This document shows positions 17,794 through 24,766 of a DNA stretch of 45,564 nucleotides, one piece after another (the first letter of the stretch is position 1; each line of letters opens with the position of its first letter). The notes under the pieces were generated by a model. It did not search any database. It worked only from the letters and a program-made list of their open reading frames with translations, and had not been told where the DNA came from. The stretch covers positions 1 through 45,564 of the forward strand of contig JAIENY010000051.1 of NCBI GenBank assembly GCA_019750915.1, given 5' to 3'. The translations under genes were made by a program, and so were the position numbers. Source of the DNA: Xanthobacteraceae bacterium (GTDB lineage Bacteria > Pseudomonadota > Alphaproteobacteria > Rhizobiales > Xanthobacteraceae).

Positions 17794-17818
17794 AATGCCG
17801 TCCGTTAAGGAAAGTTCC
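17794..17818 (-). promoter_or_regulatory. Probable EcfG promoter of nepR-ecfG
   Basis: On the minus strand GGAAC (17814-17818), a 16-base spacer and CATT (17794-17797) match the EcfG consensus except for one base in the -10 element. It lies 27 bases before the nepR ATG, so autoregulation of nepR-ecfG is likely, as known in related bacteria. Confidence 0.6.
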
Positions 17819-17834
17819 GAACCCGGGGAACTTT
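17811..17834. repeat. Inverted repeat formed by back-to-back GGAAC boxes
   Basis: AAAGTTCC (17811-17818), an eight-base spacer and GGAACTTT (17827-17834) form a perfect inverted repeat in the middle of the nepR/phyR intergenic region. Each arm contains a GGAAC -35-type box pointing outward. The phyR-side box is followed at N16 by GGTA (17848-17851), which is only half of the -10 consensus. Confidence 0.6.
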
Positions 17835-17927
17835 AATCGGGGATGAGGGTATATAGTTGGAGGCTCTGGAGCTTTGCTCCCGGTCGTCTCTTCTTAGGGT
17901 TATTACAAATCACTGACTGGAGAGGGT

Positions 17928-18731
17928 ATGTCCCGTTCCCAAGTTGTTGCCGAACATCTGCCGCTGCTACGGAGATATGCCCGTGCGCTCACGGGAAATC
18001 AGGCCTCGGGGGATGCTTATGTCGCCGCCATGCTTGAGGCGCTGCTGCAGGATCCCGGCCTGCTCGACGAAAAGCACGGCGCTCGCGTCGGTCTGTTCAG
18101 GCTGTTCACGAAAATCTGGAACTCGGTGTCTCTCAATGAAGAGGGTGAGCCACTGCCGCAAGCCGCTTCTGAGCGCCGGCTGTCCAATATCACCCCGCTG
18201 GCGCGGCAGGCCTTCCTCCTTCTGTCACTCGAGGGTTTCTCCGAAGAAGAGGTTGCCTTCGTCCTGGAGACTGGCGTGACGGACGTGCGGGCGCTGACCG
18301 ATGCCGCCGGCCGTGAGCTGGCCGCCGAGATCGCCACAGACGTCCTCATCATCGAGGACGAGACCTTCATCGCCATGGACCTCGAGAGCCTAGTGAAAAA
18401 TCTCGGCCATAACGTCATCGGCGTTGCACGGACCCATTCCGACGCGCTGGCGCTGGCGAAGACCAAACAGCCGGGCCTGATCCTAGCCGACATTCAGCTT
18501 GCCGATGGAAGCTCGGGCCTTGATGCGGTGAACGATCTGCTCCGCACCTTTGAGGTGCCGGTGGTGTTCATCACCGCCTATCCGGAGCGATTCCTGACCG
18601 GCGAGCGTCCCGAGCCGGCGTTTCTGATATCGAAGCCGTTCCAGCCGGCGATGGTTTCGGCGGTTGCCAGCCAGGCGCTGTTTTTCCAGCGCAATTCCCG
18701 TAACCGAAATCAGCGCGCTGCGGTTCATTGA
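17928..18731 (+). CDS. phyR: Stress response regulator PhyR (sigma-like domain plus receiver)
   Basis: A 267-residue regulator with an N-terminal sigma-like part (sigma2-like residues about 5-65, sigma4-like about 85-130) and a C-terminal receiver domain (about 138-255). The receiver pocket is complete: E143 and D144, phosphoacceptor D188 in LILADIQLADG, T216 in FITAY, and K236 in LISKPFQP. On phosphorylation the sigma-like part binds NepR and frees EcfG. A GAGAGGG ribosome site precedes the ATG at 17928. It is divergent from nepR-ecfG across 160 bases and is followed by a strong terminator, so it is monocistronic. Confidence 0.95.
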   Translation: MSRSQVVAEHLPLLRRYARALTGNQASGDAYVAAMLEALLQDPGLLDEKHGARVGLFRLFTKIWNSVSLNEEGEPLPQAASERRLSNITPLARQAFLLLSLEGFSEEEVAFVLETGVTDVRALTDAAGRELAAEIATDVLIIEDETFIAMDLESLVKNLGHNVIGVARTHSDALALAKTKQPGLILADIQLADGSSGLDAVNDLLRTFEVPVVFITAYPERFLTGERPEPAFLISKPFQPAMVSAVASQALFFQRNSRNRNQRAAVH

Positions 18732-18760
18732 GCAGGTTCACTGCCGACAAATTGAAAAAG

Positions 18761-18783
18761 CCCCGCTCTGGCGGGGTTTTTTA
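18761..18783 (+). terminator. Terminator after phyR
   Basis: CCCCGC, loop TCTG and GCGGGG form a perfect six-base stem directly followed by TTTTTTATT, 30 bases after the phyR stop. It is a standard intrinsic terminator. Confidence 0.88.
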
Positions 18784-18813
18784 TTGTCCGAGGCTGTCTG
18801 GACGGCTTTCGCA

Positions 18814-18838
18814 GGAACGAAGCCCGGGCGTGGCCGTT
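18814..18838 (+). promoter_or_regulatory. EcfG promoter of the small secreted protein gene
   Basis: GGAAC (18814-18818), a 16-base spacer and CGTT (18835-18838) match the EcfG consensus exactly. The ATG of the next gene is 43 bases after the -10 element, and no other gene lies between. It is separated from phyR by a terminator, so it serves the downstream gene. Confidence 0.78.
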
Positions 18839-18881
18839 ATCACACCAAACAAGGCGTCAACCTAGAAAAGCGATTACGGCC

Positions 18882-19301
18882 ATGATCCAATTAGCGTCAG
18901 GAATTTTGGGTGCCGCGGCGGCCGCATTGGCTTTTGGTGCCGTGCACCTCGAAGTCGCCACGGGCAATGACCTATTGGGTCCCCGTCATCTGGTTTCAGC
19001 AACGACCGGTAATCTCATTGCGGGGACTCCCGATTCAGTCGATCGATCCGGCAAGGGCGATCGACTGGATGTGTCCATGGCGGGAGATGCTTCAGGCAGC
19101 CTGACAATCGGATTCAGGGTGCCCGGAAGCAATGACAGCTCCGTGCTCATGCGCATGCCTTTCCGAGAAGTGGCTAAAAACGTCACCACGCCGGGCGGCG
19201 GAAGCGTGTCTGTGCCCCGCCGCGTCATTGCGTGCGAGCCGTCCGTCAGCGTATTGACTCCGATCGCGAGGCAGCTCGGCCCGGCGCGGTGCGTTACCTG
19301 A
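18882..19301 (+). CDS. Small exported protein of unknown function, GSR-controlled
   Basis: A 139-residue protein with a signal-peptide-like start (MIQLASGILGAAAAALAFGA). A polar, beta-prone region rich in Gly/Ser/Asp follows, then a C-terminal part with two cysteines (VIACEP and ARCVT) that could pair outside the cytoplasm. I do not recognise a named family. The gene has an exact EcfG promoter 43 bases before its start and stands directly behind phyR, so it is probably a stress-induced envelope protein. The lack of a strong ribosome site leaves the precise start a little uncertain. Confidence 0.7.
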   Translation: MIQLASGILGAAAAALAFGAVHLEVATGNDLLGPRHLVSATTGNLIAGTPDSVDRSGKGDRLDVSMAGDASGSLTIGFRVPGSNDSSVLMRMPFREVAKNVTTPGGGSVSVPRRVIACEPSVSVLTPIARQLGPARCVT

Positions 19302-19329
19302 TATTTGCGAAACTATCTCAGGCGAGATC

Positions 19330-19357
19330 AAAAGCGGACGATCACTCGTCCGCTTTT
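19330..19357. terminator. Bidirectional terminator overlapping the yqjE-like gene stop
   Basis: AAAAGCGGACGA, loop TCAC and TCGTCCGCTTTT form a perfect 12-base stem, with T-runs usable on both strands. The stop codon of the minus-strand gene lies in its loop, and its last codons form one arm. It ends both converging transcripts. Confidence 0.85.
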
Positions 19358-19761
19358 GCGCGTCTGGTCATCAAACCGAGCGCGATGCCCCCAACAGCAA
19401 GCAATGGGATCAGCCGTTTGACCCCGACGACCCGGACTGTCTGCATCACGGCGGCGAGCACCATCGGATCGCTCATTACGCTATGAAGTGACGATTTCAC
19501 GGCCGCTGCCTGACGGCGCTGAATCCGCCGCTTGCGCACGACGTAAATAATGGCGGCGACGATTGCACACAACAAGAAGACGCCAGCGTCCGCTAGGCAG
19601 GCATAGATAGTGCCATGCTTCTCCTGCACGAAGACAAACAGTGCAGCACAGAGAAAGCCCAGAGTGACAAGCAGCGAGGCGGCGACCACAAGCGCCAGCG
19701 AGGTCTGGCGCACAATCGTGCCGGTGCTATCCTTCAGATCATCAAAAAACTTGTCCAGCAT
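19342..19761 (-). CDS. YqjE-like membrane protein (phage holin family, Holin-X type)
   Basis: A 139-residue protein with a short amphipathic N-terminus (MLDKFFDDLKDSTGTIVR) and two hydrophobic hairpin segments (about 20-45 and 55-78), followed by a basic stretch RKRRIQRR. A further hydrophobic segment lies near the C-terminus (LIPLLAVGGIALGLM). This pattern is that of the Holin-X/YqjE family, which despite its name is not known to be lytic. In Escherichia coli yqjE lies beside yqjD, a DUF883 gene, and the same pair occurs here 86 bases apart on the same strand. It is probably a stress-related inner-membrane protein. The stop codon sits inside a terminator hairpin. Confidence 0.75.
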   Translation of the reverse strand: MLDKFFDDLKDSTGTIVRQTSLALVVAASLLVTLGFLCAALFVFVQEKHGTIYACLADAGVFLLCAIVAAIIYVVRKRRIQRRQAAAVKSSLHSVMSDPMVLAAVMQTVRVVGVKRLIPLLAVGGIALGLMTRRAKADE

Positions 19762-19811
19762 GACGGCCCCAGCCTAGAAAATTTACGGTCGCACGATTTC
19801 AGGACAGAAGA

Positions 19812-19831
19812 GGGCGACCGAGCGATCGCCC
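19812..19831 (-). terminator. Weak hairpin between the DUF883 and YqjE-like genes
   Basis: GGGCGA and TCGCCC form a six-base stem with an eight-base loop, 17 bases after the DUF883 stop on the minus strand. The following minus-strand run (TCTTCTG) is poor in T, so at most partial attenuation of the downstream gene is expected. Confidence 0.35.
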
Positions 19832-19847
19832 TTTTCCCAACTTCCGT

Positions 19848-20183
19848 TCAGCGGCGCCAAGTGACGCCGATCAGGAAGCCCAGGCCGATCGCAAGACCGA
19901 CGGCGGCAATTGGGCGTTCGACAATTGCTTCCTCGACCGTTTCTTCTAGTGTGTTGGCCGCGTCCTGGGCGGCGTCGAGGGCGGCGCTGCCGCGCTGGGC
20001 CGCGTCCGACATCAACGTGTCGACATTGGCGCGGGCCTCCCTGTAACCCTTTCTAGCCCTGTCCTGCGCAGTGCCGGTGAGCTTGTTCATGGCATCGCCA
20101 ATCTGCGATGCCAGTGCGGAAAGCTCTGTCTTCACAGCTTCCACGTCCTTCTGAAGACGGTCGATATGAGCTTGATCGGTCAT
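19848..20183 (-). CDS. DUF883/ElaB/YqjD-family membrane-anchored protein
   Basis: A 111-residue protein with a long amphipathic, coiled-coil-prone region (HIDRLQKDVEAVKTELSALA and onward through Ala/Glu-rich heptads). It ends in the family-typical glycine-rich tail anchor RPIAAVGLAIGLGFLIGVTW and two arginines. Relatives in Escherichia coli (YqjD, ElaB) are stationary-phase, RpoS-controlled inner-membrane proteins reported to bind ribosomes. Here an exact EcfG promoter lies about 95 bases upstream, giving the equivalent control in an alphaproteobacterium. The YqjE-like gene follows in the same direction. Confidence 0.85.
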   Translation of the reverse strand: MTDQAHIDRLQKDVEAVKTELSALASQIGDAMNKLTGTAQDRARKGYREARANVDTLMSDAAQRGSAALDAAQDAANTLEETVEEAIVERPIAAVGLAIGLGFLIGVTWRR

Positions 20184-20276
20184 GTCATATTTCTCGTGAG
20201 GTTGAACAAAAACGGGCGTGAATCGAACCCCTACCGAAGGCCTTCGCCGCTCGGAGGGTTTCGGCTGGCTTCAGAT

Positions 20277-20302
20277 AACGAAACGTCTGTGCGGAAGGTT
20301 CC
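20277..20302 (-). promoter_or_regulatory. EcfG promoter of the yqjD-yqjE-like pair
   Basis: On the minus strand GGAAC (20298-20302), a 17-base spacer and CGTT (20277-20280) match the EcfG consensus exactly. The DUF883 start codon is 94 bases downstream, with no other gene in between. Confidence 0.8.
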
Positions 20303-20349
20303 GCTCTGTGAGTAGGGCGGATTTCGTCCTTGACAATTTTCATCGGCTT

Positions 20350-20375
20350 GGAACCGCTCGGCCACTGCGAGTGTT
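20350..20375 (+). promoter_or_regulatory. Near-consensus EcfG promoter of the L,D-transpeptidase gene
   Basis: GGAAC (20350-20354), a 17-base spacer and TGTT (20372-20375) differ from the EcfG consensus in one base of the -10 element. The gene start at 20423 is 48 bases downstream. It is divergent from the promoter of the DUF883 gene, the two -35 boxes being 47 bases apart. Confidence 0.5.
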
Positions 20376-20422
20376 TGATTGCTAGCCGGGTCGCGGGACG
20401 CGGGCAATCGAGGCGTAACACC

Positions 20423-21190
20423 ATGGTTAAACCAGCAGGTGAATCCCTATCAGGTTCGTCACGTCCATTTATGATGCCGATCAAGCTAGGTGCGGCCTTA
20501 ACTGCATTCGCGGCATTGGTCATGGTGAACACTCCGGCAGCCGCGCAATCACTCGGCTACGCCGATCCAAATTCGTCATTCTGGTCATCTGACCGCGCAT
20601 TTCCGCAACCACGCGTCGATGAGGACAGCGCCCTGCCTGACAGGTTGAAGCGCACCATCGTTAACTACCCAAGCCGCGAGTTGCCCGGGACGATCATTGT
20701 CGATACGCGCAACACCCAACTTTATCTGACCCTCGGCGACAACCGTGCGATCCGGTACGGCGTTGGTGTCGGCCGGGAAGGGTTCACCTGGTCGGGCGTT
20801 CAGAGCATCGCGCGCAAGGCCGAGTGGCCCGACTGGCACCCGCCGGCACAAATGATTGCGCGCCAGCCTTATTTGCCGCGTTTTGTCGCAGGCGGCCCCG
20901 GCAATCCGCTGGGCGCACGGGCCATGTATCTCGGCAACAGCGACTTCCGCATCCATGGCACCAATGATCCATCAACGATCGGGAAGTTCGTATCGAGCGG
21001 CTGCATTCGTCTGACCAATGAGGACGTGACGGACCTGTTCAACCGCGTGAAGGTCGGCGCCAAGGTGATCGTGCTGCCGAAAAGCGGAAGCCCTCAATTT
21101 GAAGCAAAACAAGCTCCTGCGTCTTACAGGCCGGTAACCAGCCGGACACAAACCGGCGGGCAGCCCATCAAGCTGTCGAGCATCAATTAA
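20423..21190 (+). CDS. L,D-transpeptidase (YkuD domain), exported
   Basis: A 255-residue protein with an N-terminal signal segment (about 20-42, ending PAAAQ) and a YkuD domain (about 85-215) that starts GTIIVDTRNTQLYLTL. The catalytic signature is intact: H178 in RIHGTNDP and C194 in SSGCIRLTNEDV. Such enzymes make 3-3 peptidoglycan cross-links or attach proteins to peptidoglycan in the periplasm. The ATG at 20423 follows GAGG by nine bases; the frame is open from 20330 but that part is not protein-like. The last 35 residues are a polar tail. A DUF2865 protein gene follows after 25 bases. Confidence 0.92.
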   Translation: MVKPAGESLSGSSRPFMMPIKLGAALTAFAALVMVNTPAAAQSLGYADPNSSFWSSDRAFPQPRVDEDSALPDRLKRTIVNYPSRELPGTIIVDTRNTQLYLTLGDNRAIRYGVGVGREGFTWSGVQSIARKAEWPDWHPPAQMIARQPYLPRFVAGGPGNPLGARAMYLGNSDFRIHGTNDPSTIGKFVSSGCIRLTNEDVTDLFNRVKVGAKVIVLPKSGSPQFEAKQAPASYRPVTSRTQTGGQPIKLSSIN

Positions 21191-21215
21191 CGTTGGCGCT
21201 TTAGGAGAGTGCGGT

Positions 21216-21887
21216 GTGCAGTGGGCAAGGCGGCTTAGGATGAATTGGAAATCGATCTGGAAGGTGACTGCGGTCACCAGCGTCATGGTTGGGGCAACGC
21301 TGGCCGGTTCACCCGCCAACGCCGAGGATTTCTTTTCATCCCTGTTCGGTGGACTTCTGCGCGACGCTCCCCGTCAGGTTCGGGCACCGACGCTGCCGTT
21401 CGCGGATCCGAATGCGAATGGTGCAACGTCGACTTCGCCGCGCGTGGCGGTGGGAGGATCGGTCGCCTATTGCGTCAGAACCTGTGACGGCCGCTACTTT
21501 CCCTTGAGCGGCACTGGCGGGCAGAGCAAGGCCGAGGCGTGCAGCAGTCTTTGCCCGGCAAGCGAAACCAAGATCGTCTATGGCAGCTCGATTGATAACG
21601 CCGCGACCGACACGGGTAAGCCTTACTCCGCGCTGCCCAACGCCTTCCGCTACCGCACCGAACTGGTGAACGGCTGCACATGCAACGGCAAGACGTCCGG
21701 CGGACTTGCTCATGTCAACGTGCAGGATGATCCTACCTTACGGAAGGGTGATCTGGTCGCGTCCACGGATGGATCGTTGGTCACAAGCCGTGGAGGCGGA
21801 GATGTGCGACGCGCGGCGAGCTTCACGCCTGCGCAAAAAAGCCGCCGTCAGCAGATGATTCAAATCCCGATCGTCGCGGAGGAATGA
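21216..21887 (+). CDS. DUF2865-domain exported protein
   Basis: A 223-residue protein with a signal peptide (cleavage probably after SPANA) and a DUF2865 domain recognised by YCVRTCDGRYFPL, CSSLCPASETKIVYG and LPNAFRYR, then CTCNG. Six cysteines in these motifs probably form disulfides. The function is unknown; the family is common in Bradyrhizobium relatives and occurs as cell-envelope proteins. GTG at 21216 has AGGAG eight bases upstream; an ATG at 21240 is the alternative and leaves the signal peptide intact. It probably shares a transcript with the L,D-transpeptidase 25 bases upstream. Confidence 0.82.
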   Translation: MQWARRLRMNWKSIWKVTAVTSVMVGATLAGSPANAEDFFSSLFGGLLRDAPRQVRAPTLPFADPNANGATSTSPRVAVGGSVAYCVRTCDGRYFPLSGTGGQSKAEACSSLCPASETKIVYGSSIDNAATDTGKPYSALPNAFRYRTELVNGCTCNGKTSGGLAHVNVQDDPTLRKGDLVASTDGSLVTSRGGGDVRRAASFTPAQKSRRQQMIQIPIVAEE

Positions 21888-21933
21888 GTTTTTGCGAGGA
21901 ATGCAACTCTTGCATCTTCTGTGTTCCGACGGT

Positions 21934-21958
21934 GGAACCCGCGGTTCCATGACACGTT
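21934..21958 (+). promoter_or_regulatory. EcfG promoter of the 53-residue membrane protein gene
   Basis: GGAAC (21934-21938), a 16-base spacer and CGTT (21955-21958) match the EcfG consensus exactly. The downstream ATG is 54 bases further, with a good ribosome site. Confidence 0.78.
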
Positions 21959-22012
21959 AGCACGATGAGGGGAGCGGCCAGTGTGGCGGCTCATCGCAAA
22001 CAAGGTTAGCAG

Positions 22013-22174
22013 ATGTCGTTACTCATCAGCGCTCTGATCACCTTCGTGGTGATCATTCTCGTGCTTTATCTCGTCAACATCCTGCCGATCGACGGCCGCG
22101 CCAAGCAGATCATTCGCGTGATCGTCATCATCATCGGCATTCTATCTTTGCTCAAATACCTTGCGATATTCTGA
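22013..22174 (+). CDS. Small membrane protein, Thivi_2564-like family
   Basis: A 53-residue protein made of two hydrophobic segments (ALITFVVIILVLYLVNILPI and IRVIVIIIGILSLLKYLAIF) separated by the short polar turn DGRAKQI. This two-span shape with a P-I/M-D-G turn fits the Thivi_2564 family of small membrane proteins, whose role is unknown. AAGG lies seven bases before the ATG, an exact EcfG promoter lies upstream and a strong terminator follows directly, so it is an independent stress-induced gene. Confidence 0.75.
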   Translation: MSLLISALITFVVIILVLYLVNILPIDGRAKQIIRVIVIIIGILSLLKYLAIF

Positions 22175-22175
22175 T

Positions 22176-22212
22176 AAATAAAAAACCCGGCAGCGATGCC
22201 GGGTTTTTTTTC
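22176..22212. terminator. Bidirectional terminator between the small membrane gene and glcB
   Basis: CCCGGCA (22186-22192), loop GCGA and TGCCGGG (22197-22203) form a perfect seven-base stem, with an A-rich stretch before it and a run of Ts after it. It serves both the plus-strand gene and the convergent glcB gene. Confidence 0.88.
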
Positions 22213-22213
22213 T

Positions 22214-24367
22214 TTACGCCTGCTGGCCGGCTTTGATCTGGCGCCGCCGCTTGTGAAGGATGAACTCCGTGTAGCCGTTGGGCTGCTCGCGGCCCTCGAA
22301 GATCAGGTCGCAAGCGGCCTGAAACGCGATGCCGTCGTAGCCGGGAGCCATCGGTTTATACTTCGGATCATGCGCGTTCTGTGCGTCGACAATCTTTGCC
22401 ATCCGCTTGAGCGCCGCCATCACCTGATCCTTCGATACCACGCTGTGATGCAGCCAATTCGCCAGCAATTGGCTGGAGATGCGCAGCGTGGCGCGGTCTT
22501 CCATCAGGCCGATGTGGTTGATGTCCGGCACTGTCGAGCAGCCGATGCCCTGGTCCATCCAGCGTACCACATAACCCAGAATGCCCTGACAGTTGTTGTC
22601 GACTTCCTCATTCACATCCTCGTCCGACCAGTTCGAATGGGCGAGCGGGATGGTGAGGATGTCCTTCAACTTGGCTGGCGCACGGCTCTTCAGTTCCTGC
22701 TGACGCGCCGCGACATCGACCAGATGATAGTGCGTGGCGTGGAGGATCGCGGCCGTCGGTGAGGGGACCCAAGCCGTCGCCGCGCCCGCCTGAGGATGTG
22801 CGATCTTCTGTGCCAGCATGTCCGCCATTCGGTCGGGAACGGCCCACATGCCCTTGCCGATCTGGGCGTGCCCGGGAAGGCCGTCGGCAAGGCCGATATC
22901 GACGTTCGAATCCTCGTACGCCTTGATCCAGATGCTCGATTTCATCTCGGCCTTGCGGATCATCGGCCCGGACTCGATCGAGGTGTGAATCTCGTCGCCG
23001 GTCCGGTCGAGGAAGCCGGTGTTGATGAAACAGATGCGATCAGCCGCCTTCTGAATGCAGTTGTTGAGGTTGACCGTGGTGCGGCGCTCCTCGTCCATGA
23101 TGCCGATCTTCATCGTGTTCGGCGGTAGCGACACGATCTCTTCGACGCGGGCGAATAGTTTCGTCACCAGCTCCACTTCCTCGGGGCCGTGCATCTTCGG
23201 CTTGACGATGTAGATCGATCCGGCGCGGCTGTTACGTTTTTCCTTGAGATCATGAAGCGCGAGCACGGCGGTGATCGCGGCATCGAGAATACCCTCCGGA
23301 ATCTCGTTGCCTTCGGGATCCAGCACGGCGTCGATATACATGTGCAGGCCGACATTGCGCACCAGCATCAGGCTGCGGCCATGAAGGGTCAGGAATTTGC
23401 CGTCAGGCGCAGTGTAGGTGCGGTCACTGTTCAGGCTGCGGTGGACGACCTTGCCGCCCTTCTCGAAATCCGCCGACAGCGTGCCTTTCATCAGGCCGAG
23501 CGTGTTGCGATAGACCAGAACCTTGTCCTCGGCATCGACGGCAGCGACGCTGTCTTCCATGTCCAGAATCGTGGTGATCGCGGCTTCGATCACCATGTCG
23601 TTCACGCCGGCTGGATCGTCCTGTCCAATCATGCCGCTGCGGTTGATCAGGAGATCGATGTGCAGGCCGTGATTGACCAAAAGGATGCTGGACGGCGTCG
23701 ACGCGTCACCCTGATAACCTGCGAACTGGGCCGGATTCCTGAGGCCGCTCGTCCCGCCCACAAAGCGAGCCGACAAAGCGCCGTTCTCGATCGCATATCC
23801 GGTGACGTCTGCGTGCTTGCCGCTTGCGAGTGGCGCGGCCTGATCCAGAAACTCTTTGGCCTTGGCGATGACCTTGGCGCCGCGGCTCTTGTCGTACCCG
23901 CTCTTCTTCGTTCCAGACTCGAAGGGAACCGCATCAGTGCCGTAGAGTGCATCGTAGAGGCTTCCCCAGCGCGCATTGGCGGCATTGAGCGAATAGCGTG
24001 CATTGGTCAGCGGTACGACGAGCTGTGGCCCGCAAACGGTTGCGATCTCGGTATCGACGTTTGCGGTCCTGACTTGGTTGTTCGCGGTCGCGGGTGTGAG
24101 ATAGCCGATCTCGGTGAGGAACTTGGTGTAGCTCTCCACATCGAATGCTTTGTTGCGGTTGGCGCGATGCCAATCGTCGATCTTGGATTGCAGGATGTCG
24201 CGCTTCTTGAGTAGCGCCTTGTTGTGTGGCGCGAACTCCTTGATCAGCGCGGCCACGCCAGACCAGAATTTTTCAGGTGAGATGCCGGTCCCGGGAAGGG
24301 CTTCGTTCTGCACGAAGTCGGCAAGAGGCTTGGCGATCTTCAAGCCTGTGGAGTCGGTCTGATACAT
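22214..24367 (-). CDS. glcB: Malate synthase G
   Basis: A 717-residue enzyme that condenses glyoxylate with acetyl-CoA to form malate and CoA in the glyoxylate cycle or glycolate use. The length equals that of the monomeric G isoform (about 720). Recognisable segments are the N-terminal [71 protein letters not shown] and the catalytic-region [13 protein letters not shown] near the C-terminus. The start is the ATG at 24367; the frame also allows a TTG one codon earlier. It is monocistronic, closed by a shared terminator. Isocitrate lyase is not in the window. Confidence 0.97.
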   Translation of the reverse strand: MYQTDSTGLKIAKPLADFVQNEALPGTGISPEKFWSGVAALIKEFAPHNKALLKKRDILQSKIDDWHRANRNKAFDVESYTKFLTEIGYLTPATANNQVRTANVDTEIATVCGPQLVVPLTNARYSLNAANARWGSLYDALYGTDAVPFESGTKKSGYDKSRGAKVIAKAKEFLDQAAPLASGKHADVTGYAIENGALSARFVGGTSGLRNPAQFAGYQGDASTPSSILLVNHGLHIDLLINRSGMIGQDDPAGVNDMVIEAAITTILDMEDSVAAVDAEDKVLVYRNTLGLMKGTLSADFEKGGKVVHRSLNSDRTYTAPDGKFLTLHGRSLMLVRNVGLHMYIDAVLDPEGNEIPEGILDAAITAVLALHDLKEKRNSRAGSIYIVKPKMHGPEEVELVTKLFARVEEIVSLPPNTMKIGIMDEERRTTVNLNNCIQKAADRICFINTGFLDRTGDEIHTSIESGPMIRKAEMKSSIWIKAYEDSNVDIGLADGLPGHAQIGKGMWAVPDRMADMLAQKIAHPQAGAATAWVPSPTAAILHATHYHLVDVAARQQELKSRAPAKLKDILTIPLAHSNWSDEDVNEEVDNNCQGILGYVVRWMDQGIGCSTVPDINHIGLMEDRATLRISSQLLANWLHHSVVSKDQVMAALKRMAKIVDAQNAHDPKYKPMAPGYDGIAFQAACDLIFEGREQPNGYTEFILHKRRRQIKAGQQA

Positions 24368-24766
24368 CAAGCGTTTCCCAAGCGTATATCGTCATTCCGG
24401 AAAGCGGAACGAGGCGGTTCGAAATTTGAAAGCGTGGGAAGGATTTAACGCTGAATCTACCGCAGAGAGAAGCACTTTGCTGCTCTGCACACCTTAGACA
24501 TAAGGCGAGGGAGGGCGGAAGTTCCGTTTTCCGAAAATGCTCGACGATGACCTTGATGGCGGCTGGTCAACATTGAACCCGCGATCAGGCGTTCCCACGA
24601 CGATACGCCGTCCGTGTTATGGTCCTGAAATAAAAACTCAATCCGCAACGGCATCGTGTTTTGGCAGCGGATGTTACCCGCGCCTTGGCGCGATTTCTTG
24701 TGGTAAGCGCGCGTGGGGCGGCAGAACTCCGATGGCATCGCCGCCTATGTCATTGCCAACAAAAAA
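24368..24766. other. Intergenic region between glcB and cysNC
   Basis: About 400 bases between two minus-strand genes: the glcB promoter side and the cysNC 3' side. No convincing gene, terminator, EcfG element or repeat is seen. A 93-codon open frame at 24457-24738 on the minus strand lacks protein-like composition and a ribosome site. Confidence 0.4.

Noticed and set aside
19342..19761. Holin-family gene as a sign of a prophage
   Set aside because: No endolysin, integrase, tail or capsid gene nearby; pairing with a DUF883 gene fits the chromosomal yqjD-yqjE type.
24368..24560. GTTCC near 24519 as an EcfG promoter for glcB
   Set aside because: No AACG occurs at 16 or 17 bases; the -10 element is absent.
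24457..24738. Possible 93-codon gene between glcB and cysNC
   Set aside because: No ribosome site, no protein-like pattern and no context; counted as intergenic.
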